Part shown: piece by piece, positions 58,546 through 64,000 of the stretch | How the letters are laid out: every line of letters begins with the position of its first letter | How positions within the stretch are numbered: position 1 is the stretch's first letter | Assembly: GCA_963573315.1 (NCBI GenBank) | Contig: OY752144.1 | Location: 2,226,501 to 2,290,500, forward strand | Source of the DNA: Entomortierella parvispora | Lineage: Eukaryota; Mortierellomycota; Mortierellomycetes; Mortierellales; Mortierellaceae | Direction of reading: 5' to 3' | Length of the DNA: 64,000 nucleotides | Notes under the pieces: model-generated | The model's database searches: none | The model's input: the letters and a program-made list of their open reading frames with translations, nothing else | Told to the model about the DNA's origin: nothing | Made by a program: the position numbers and the translations under genes

Positions 58546-61500
58546 CTACTCTTCTATCTTTCTTTTGACTTGATTCTGATCTTGCTCGGTCCAATCGACA
58601 GGCACCGTTCGTTTGACACTTGCCCCGCTTTCTGCTGGAATCTCTTGGGGGGTCATTGGGCCAATTGCGGCCGTCGATTCCCGGCTTTCTTCCCAAGGGT
58701 AGTTACCATTGACGTCCCTTGGTTGGAGGTAACGGGGTCGTTGCTGTGTACAAAGATGGCTTCGAACAATGTTTGCAATGTTGTGGGCAGCCATCACATC
58801 TCGATGCATATACACTTTGCATTTTGGACAGTAGAACCGGCGCATGTCGACTTGTCCGACAAACTCCTCACAGACTGGACACTTCTTGGAAGTGTAATAC
58901 TCATGAACGCCGACTACAATATATCCCAGAGCTCGAGCCTAACAAAAAGATAGATGTAATTAGAACTGAAGAACATGAATAAAGTAACGATGAGCTGTTG
59001 CAACTTTACCCTTTGTTGAAAGTACGACTTGAATGACCCATGAAGAGAAGACAGCCTTATCCTGGAAGAGAAGTCGCCGAGTCCGATGCCAATGACGACG
59101 TTGTTCGTGGATTGTCTCTTAGCACCTAAAGATCCCCCCACCATCTCCAAAAGCCGGTTTGCGATAAGCCTGTACTCGTAAGCCCTGGCCTTCTGTGCGT
59201 TCCATCGGTGTTTTTTCAGAGCAACATTGTCGTAGAACTCTTCTAGTTGCTCTTCTTTCTCCCGTAAACGCTCGACGTAGGCCTTGATAGGTGCGCCAGG
59301 ACCACAGAGCGGCGGCAATTCAGTCTCAATCTTAGCAATGGACTCTCCCTCTTTCAATTCTTGTCGTTTTCGGCGCTCCATCCAGCTTCTATGCTTAAAA
59401 GTAGGCTGATACACAGCCTTCTGCTTGACGGACAGATTGACAAACTTTGTCTGCTTTTCTTGCAAGATTTCCTGATCCTCCGTTGCTCCAAATTCTTGTG
59501 CGCGATTGGCAGCAGTGACTGACTCAGTGGACAACGGCAAAAGCGCACTTGCTCCATAGACAAACGTCTGTCCCAGATCAATCCCCAAAACTTTGATCTG
59601 ATGAGGTTCGCAATTCCAAAGCCTTTTCACGTCTTCTTTAGATTTAACAACATTCCTGACTTCAGTCAAGAAGTGGTTGGTCCCACCCAAGGAAGAGGTG
59701 ATAGGATCTGGCAATCTCGCGGGAGGAAGACGGCGATACTTGACGCAATTCAGTTCATTGAGCTTGAATCCCAGAACCTGAAGACGGAAGCCATCAGTCC
59801 TAATCGATCCATGTAGCAGGTACCCTTTAGTGTCATACGAGCTAGGGTCGAAGTTGTCCTGATTGAGTGTCGTAAGATGCCTCCTAATTTGATTTAACGA
59901 CATCCTCCTCGCCGATCTCGAGAAATCCTTCCTTTTCTTCCTCTCGTCATTGTTGTATCCACCAATGTCTGTCAGGAGTTTGTTGATGAGGAATCCGGGC
60001 TGAGCCCCTCCAATCCATATCCCAACACAGTCTTGACTAACTTGTGCAGGGACTTCCAGATTGAAACTAGGAAAAGCGTATGTTTGCAGTTGAAGTTTCA
60101 ACTGGTCATCGTGCCAAAAGATCTTGGACAGCTCGAGCTCCGAGAGGCAGACATAATTCACGTCCATGCGCGACATCGGGGAAAGACAGCGACGGCATCC
60201 TGAGGCTCTGTTGAGGATGATAAAGTTCTCTGCTGGGGACAATTTCGGATTGATATTGTCCACTGTGCTCAAAGGTATCACTCCCTTATTTTTGAGGCGG
60301 CGGATCTGTGAAATAGATATAAAAAAGTAATTCAGGGAAAGAGGGCTCGAGAGTTAGATTTTTACCGAAAGAAGCACAGCAGTTCGCTGTGATTTTGCTA
60401 CTGCATGGCTACCTCTTATGCAGTTACCTGTTTACAAAGATCGATGGAGCCACGTCTATAGTGGCCCTTGTATTCAGTACAAAGGTGAAGTGCGGTTGAT
60501 CGGAGAACTACAGTCGAGGAATAGATTGCAGCCGCTGTTGATAGTAGATGATGTTAGATACTGCATCGTTAAAGTCAATAATGGCAACTTAAATCCCTTT
60601 CGAGCGCTCACCTTCGCCGTCTTGCTGAGGCAGAAAAGCTTTGGCCTTGATCAGGAATGCCCTAACGGCCGATACTGATTTCGACTCCTTTTTAGGCTCC
60701 TTGTTGTATGCAGCTGGTTTTTTGGGAGGTGTCGAGTTGTATATAGAACTCAGAAGAGAGGTGAAAAACTGTAGAGCCTCTTCTTTCTTGCCGATATCGA
60801 CCTTGGTTTCATTGACTTTGCCTTCCTCTTCTTCTTCCTGTGGATCAACTTCAACAACGCCTTCCTCATCAGGGCTTCCATCAATGAGCACATCATTGTC
60901 GGTGAATGGATCGCATAACTGACCAAGGATAAGTTTGTCCATAGGGTCGAGATTCTCAAGTGACAATGACTCAAGATACTGTCCAATCGCCTGTTGACAA
61001 ATCCTCTTTGTACTTGTTGCCAATTGAGCGACTTCTGAGAGACAAGTCTTGATTAGAGGTAAATAGCTGAGCGAGAGCGACTCATTGGCCAGGGCTCGAG
61101 CGGCATTCGCGTTTACCGTACCAACATCCAAAACACGAATAGGATGCTGCCACTGAAGCTCTTTCACAAGATCCTTCTTACTCATGCCCGGGAGTTTCGA
61201 AAGGGTGTCCTTCGTTGTAACCTTTGGTTTACGACGTGTTGGTGACTTTGGCAAATCTGGCGGTTTGGTCCATGGTTTCCAGGTGAACTGCTGAAACACA
61301 TCAGGAGGTTCATGCTCGACTAAACGACATCGAGTCTTGATCGCGTATCGTTGACGATACGTGTACTTCTTGCCAGACTCATGTCGTGGTGGCGAGATCG
61401 TAGGTGGATAGTCCACGGTGTTATACCGGTTAAACACGAATTTCCCCTCCCTCGTAAGATCGGGACCTGCAGAGTTGGATCTATACAAGACTGTATCGAT

Positions 61501-62652
61501 TAATAAAACTTTCATTGTCGTGTCCTCCAGATTGTGTCATCAATTGATAGCTATACCTTTTGTTCTCTTTGAGCTGAACCTTAAGCAGCGTTAATCTCGT
61601 CGATATATCCTCGAGATTCACAAAAGATTGTTCGGCCGGAGGGCGATCTTCCAGAAGGACGGTAAACTCTTGTCGACCAAATACCCTTAAGGCTGGTTCA
61701 AAGTGCGTTATGCTCGGATGCTTACATGCAACCTCTGCATGAATGAGGTATGCGTGTACCATGGTGTCGACATCCTCTAAAGCAAAGGAAGAAAGTAGCG
61801 CAGAAAAGGGTTCATATTAATCACTATACACACATTCAGGAGATAGAGAGAGAGGCTATGGTATGATGGCAACTTACTGTCGTTTTCTAAAGTACGGATG
61901 ATCTCGTAGTTGGATACCAGCCCCATCCTCTTTATGTTGCAAGTGTAGTCATTCTTACAGACGACCCCAAGTGCTGTAAACCCTGTTCTTGATAGCTCCA
62001 ACTTTTCCAACAGCTGAGGGACATTGTACTCAAGGTAACCTCCTCTGGCTTGAGGCCTCCAAATAGTCTTGATGGAGGGATGGATGAGACTGTCGCTGTC
62101 TCCCGAGATAACAATGTCGTCGGGTTTACAGTCGATGGCAATCTGAATGTCGGCTTCCGATGGACATTCAACTACTGTCCAACCCTTTTCTTCCAAGTAC
62201 CGCGCAAGAGCCACGCGGAGATCGGTCGACAAATAAAAGGACGAGCTGATGTATTTGTGGAGCTTTTTGAAATGCTGCTTTTTGAGTCTTCTTCCGTCTC
62301 GGAGTATGGCCTCCATCTCAGCTAGCAACGTGTGGGCCTTCGCCAGGGACACTGAGCGCCTTGCCTCTCGCTCATCCCGTGTCGTGCGCTTCTCCTCCGG
62401 CGTAGGGCCATCCAGGTAGAGGATTGTGGTATGCTGCGGTAACTGAAGGGATCGTAAACGAGACTCGATAATTCTGTTGGCAGCTGTTGAGTCGCCACTA
62501 GAAAAGGCCCTGCGAATTGTGGCAAACATGGATCCAAGAAGATCCATTCGATAGCTTGACTTTGCGGACACGGGGCCTTGAGGGAACTGAGACCGCAGCT
62601 GTGCCTCATAGCCCTTCTTCCGGACGAACGGCCACAGGTATGGAATGCCCAT
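58546..62652 (-). CDS. FEN1/XPG-type nuclease fused to a Fanzor/TnpB-like RuvC nuclease
   Basis: Six exons (61878..62652, 61557..61776, 60612..61480, 60428..60534, 59010..60305, 58546..58938) give 1219 aa. Residues 1-260 are FEN1/XPG-like: MGIPYLW start, acidic residues at D37 (YRMDLLGSMF), D81 (LYLDGPTP), E166/D168 (CPSEADIQ), D185/D187 (SGDSDSL) and D235 (KNDY). The middle (~260-650) is charged and unassigned. Residues ~810-1150 are Fanzor/TnpB-like: LHGSIRTDGF, RuvC-I VLGIDLGQTF (D900), RuvC-II-like VVIGIGLGDF (~1060), VHEYYTSKKCPVC with a second pair CPKC (zinc ribbon, C1109/C1112/C1126/C1129), and RuvC-III MHRDVMAAHNI (D1136). The canonical RuvC-II Glu is absent; E1102 may substitute, as in Fanzor. 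Both nucleases look intact. Exon 4 is the weakest call but is needed for frame. It is divergent from a Myb/SANT-like gene. Confidence 0.82.
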
Positions 62653-62719
62653 CCGGAGGTGCCTGAGGAGGGATGGCCGGAAAGTGAGACGGAAAAGGTA
62701 GAGGGGTTATGTGCTGTAA

Positions 62720-62757
62720 GGGTGTTGAGGGTGTTGAGGGTGTTGAGGGTGTTGTGA
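62720..62757 (+). repeat. 9-bp tandem repeat GGGTGTTGA
   Basis: Three perfect units (62720-62746) are followed by a lengthened variant and a further degenerate unit. The repeat falls in the 5' leader of the XPG-Fanzor gene, 70 b before its ATG. Confidence 0.9.
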
Positions 62758-62960
62758 GGGTGTTTTGAGAGTGGGGGATAGGATGAAAGGAGAGGCTTTA
62801 AATGCTTCTTGCGCAACCTTTCCCGTGTGGCAGGGAGCGGGAAGAGCGTGGGAGCAGAAACACTTCTCTGTTTTCTTGCGTGAACCACAAGTGCTGCTAA
62901 GTACATCACCCAAGTACGCTTGATCCCAGAACCACTTCTTCATGCACTTCGTGCTTATTT

Positions 62961-63003
62961 TGTGACCAGAACCGTTTCCTCTCTGTGACCAGAACCGTTT
63001 CCT
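62961..63003 (+). repeat. 20-bp direct repeat, 23-bp spacing
   Basis: TGTGACCAGAACCGTTTCCT occurs at 62961-62980 and again at 62984-63003, in the spacer shared by the two divergent genes. Confidence 0.95.
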
Positions 63004-63163
63004 TCTCCTTTTGTGCCACCTTTTCATCCTTTTTCCCGACACTTTCCTTCTCCCGCGTAATGCCGCATTCCCCTCTGACCTGAGAACCTACTATTTCTCG
63101 CTCTGATGGGCTCAAGACAACAGTTCCAATCCACTCAACAACCACATTGAAAGCTCTGCCAGC

Positions 63164-64000
63164 ATGTCCCTTCCATCCACATCCCGGATTATGAAATCTA
63201 CATCTCATCCTTATTCGTCCGAGCACGATGTCCACTCGACCTCAAAAGCTTATAAACCGAGTGGCGACGACACACCTTTCCGAGGTGGCCGGGAACTTTG
63301 GTTAGCAAGGCGACTCATGGACCCGGAAATTTATCGCCCACTCCAAGCCAGCAAGGAAACCCTTGCACCAGACGGGGCTCAGTACCCTACTAAGGCAGCA
63401 ATCTATCGTCGAATTGCATCCGAATTTAATCAACAAACTGAGCATGCTGGATTCAGGGTTGATGCCGGGAAGATTAAGAATAAGATTACAAAGATGTCAC
63501 TTCAATTCAAACTTGCACATCGGCTTCGAAATTCGTCGAGCTTTAGCACGGAAGACGACATGCGAGATGCGGTCAAAGACAAATGCAGGCACTACTTTAT
63601 CCTGGAGCCTAAGTGGGCTCATGCATGGAGTGATGGCTTAGTTCCTCGCGCCGACTCGATAATCACACCCGACGACGAGGCTATCAGGGAAGATGCCCAT
63701 GTAGGCAACAGCATTCAGGGCCATTCCGATGGAAGCACTATGGACGATAGGGACGACGTGCTAACAGAACCCGAGTCTGACCAAGAATCGATGATCATCA
63801 GTGCAAATGCAGACAGTCCAAATGCAAAGAATATCAAGGACGGAGAGGACGGAGACAGGCTTCAGGTCCAGGATGGAAATGCACGGCGGCGGCCAAAAAT
63901 TCCAGCAACCATTTCTGCAAGTGGATCGCAGCCAAGGAATATGTCGCTGATGGATAAAGACGACCAAACGATTACGAACAAAAAGCCCAAAGACTCCCAG
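63164..64000 (+). CDS. Myb/SANT-like DNA-binding protein, 3' truncated by window edge
   Basis: An open frame runs from the ATG at 63164 to the last base (279 codons, no stop). Residues ~45-160 (GGRELWLARRLMDPEIYRPL, YPTKAAIYRRIASEFN, DAGKIKNKITKMSLQFKLA, DKCRHYFILEPKW) resemble the Myb/SANT-like domain that occurs in many copies in Mucoromycota genomes. The following ~110 residues are acidic (DDRDDVLTEPESDQES) and probably disordered. Related domains are found both in transcription factors and in accessory proteins of Harbinger-type transposons. Being head to head with a nuclease gene, it could regulate that gene or belong to the same element; this is inference. The 3' part, including any further domain, lies outside the window. 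Confidence 0.65.
   Translation, partial: MSLPSTSRIMKSTSHPYSSEHDVHSTSKAYKPSGDDTPFRGGRELWLARRLMDPEIYRPLQASKETLAPDGAQYPTKAAIYRRIASEFNQQTEHAGFRVDAGKIKNKITKMSLQFKLAHRLRNSSSFSTEDDMRDAVKDKCRHYFILEPKWAHAWSDGLVPRADSIITPDDEAIREDAHVGNSIQGHSDGSTMDDRDDVLTEPESDQESMIISANADSPNAKNIKDGEDGDRLQVQDGNARRRPKIPATISASGSQPRNMSLMDKDDQTITNKKPKDSQ

Larger units (their letters stand above)
62653..63163. promoter_or_regulatory. Divergent spacer with direct repeats between XPG-Fanzor and SANT-like genes
   Basis: The 511-b spacer contains a 9-bp tandem GGGTGTTGA repeat (62720-62757) next to the nuclease start. It also has a 20-bp direct repeat TGTGACCAGAACCGTTTCCT at 62961-62980 and 62984-63003, with a shorter match CCCAGAACC at 62925. 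No TATA box is obvious. Confidence 0.7.

Noticed and set aside
58546-60281. Separate transposase gene starting near 60281, distinct from the XPG-like gene
   Set aside because: No ATG in a suitable place opens exon 5, a clean acceptor precedes it, and all six exons keep phase. Kept only as the alternative to test.
62720-62757. Regular short repeats near a nuclease gene considered as a CRISPR-like array
   Set aside because: The repeats are 9 bp, contiguous and without spacers, so this is a tandem minisatellite.

Overview
The window is a gene-dense, intron-rich fungal chromosome segment with about 23 protein genes, one tRNA and one pseudogene. Introns are mostly 50-200 b with GTAAGT-like donors, and many leaders are pyrimidine-rich. 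The gene set (FAM72, striatin, MMADHC, an RNF212-like RING protein, SDF2, a LeuA-type isopropylmalate synthase, and a Myb/SANT-like domain of the kind common in Mucoromycota) points to an early-diverging fungus. Mortierellomycotina is the most likely group. The assignment is inferred from gene content and style; no marker locus was compared. I built exon models by hand from splice sites and reading phase; nearly every model closes in frame.

Layout. 1-9.7 kb: a 5'-truncated FAM72-family gene, an M49-like metallopeptidase, COX15 (heme A synthase), and a glutamine-rich single-span membrane protein ending in a perfect 65-bp tandem duplication. 11.7-20 kb: an OPT/YSL-like transporter, a seven-exon RNF212/Zip3-like RING gene (meiotic crossover family), and the STRIPAK scaffold striatin. 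21-29 kb: a BCS1-like AAA ATPase tail to tail with an NADPH oxidase, which in turn lies head to head with a Yap/Pap1-like bZIP factor. 29-41 kb: an MMADHC (CblD) cobalamin-trafficking homologue, a glutaminyl cyclase, the large TBP-removing ATPase MOT1/BTAF1, tRNA-Gly(GCC), and a possible small secreted peptide. 42-49 kb: 2-isopropylmalate synthase, then a tandem array of two intact MDR oxidoreductases and one decayed copy, then SDF2. 50-57 kb: a secreted LRR protein, a bestrophin-like channel, and a Pin4-like RRM/R3H protein.

58.5-64 kb holds the most unusual locus. A six-exon gene (1219 aa) joins an N-terminal FEN1/XPG-type nuclease with all the expected acidic residues to a C-terminal Fanzor/TnpB-like RuvC nuclease with an intact zinc ribbon. 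It is divergent from a Myb/SANT-like gene that runs off the right edge. The spacer between them carries short direct repeats, and the kilobase 3' of the nuclease holds no recognisable gene and could encode a guide RNA. I regard this as the best candidate for a new system.

Themes: oxidative metabolism (NOX, bZIP, COX15, quinone-reductase-like MDRs), secretory-pathway proteins (SDF2, glutaminyl cyclase, LRR) and signalling or transcription (striatin, MOT1, bZIP). Apart from divergent pairs and the MDR tandem, neighbours look like ordinary independent genes.
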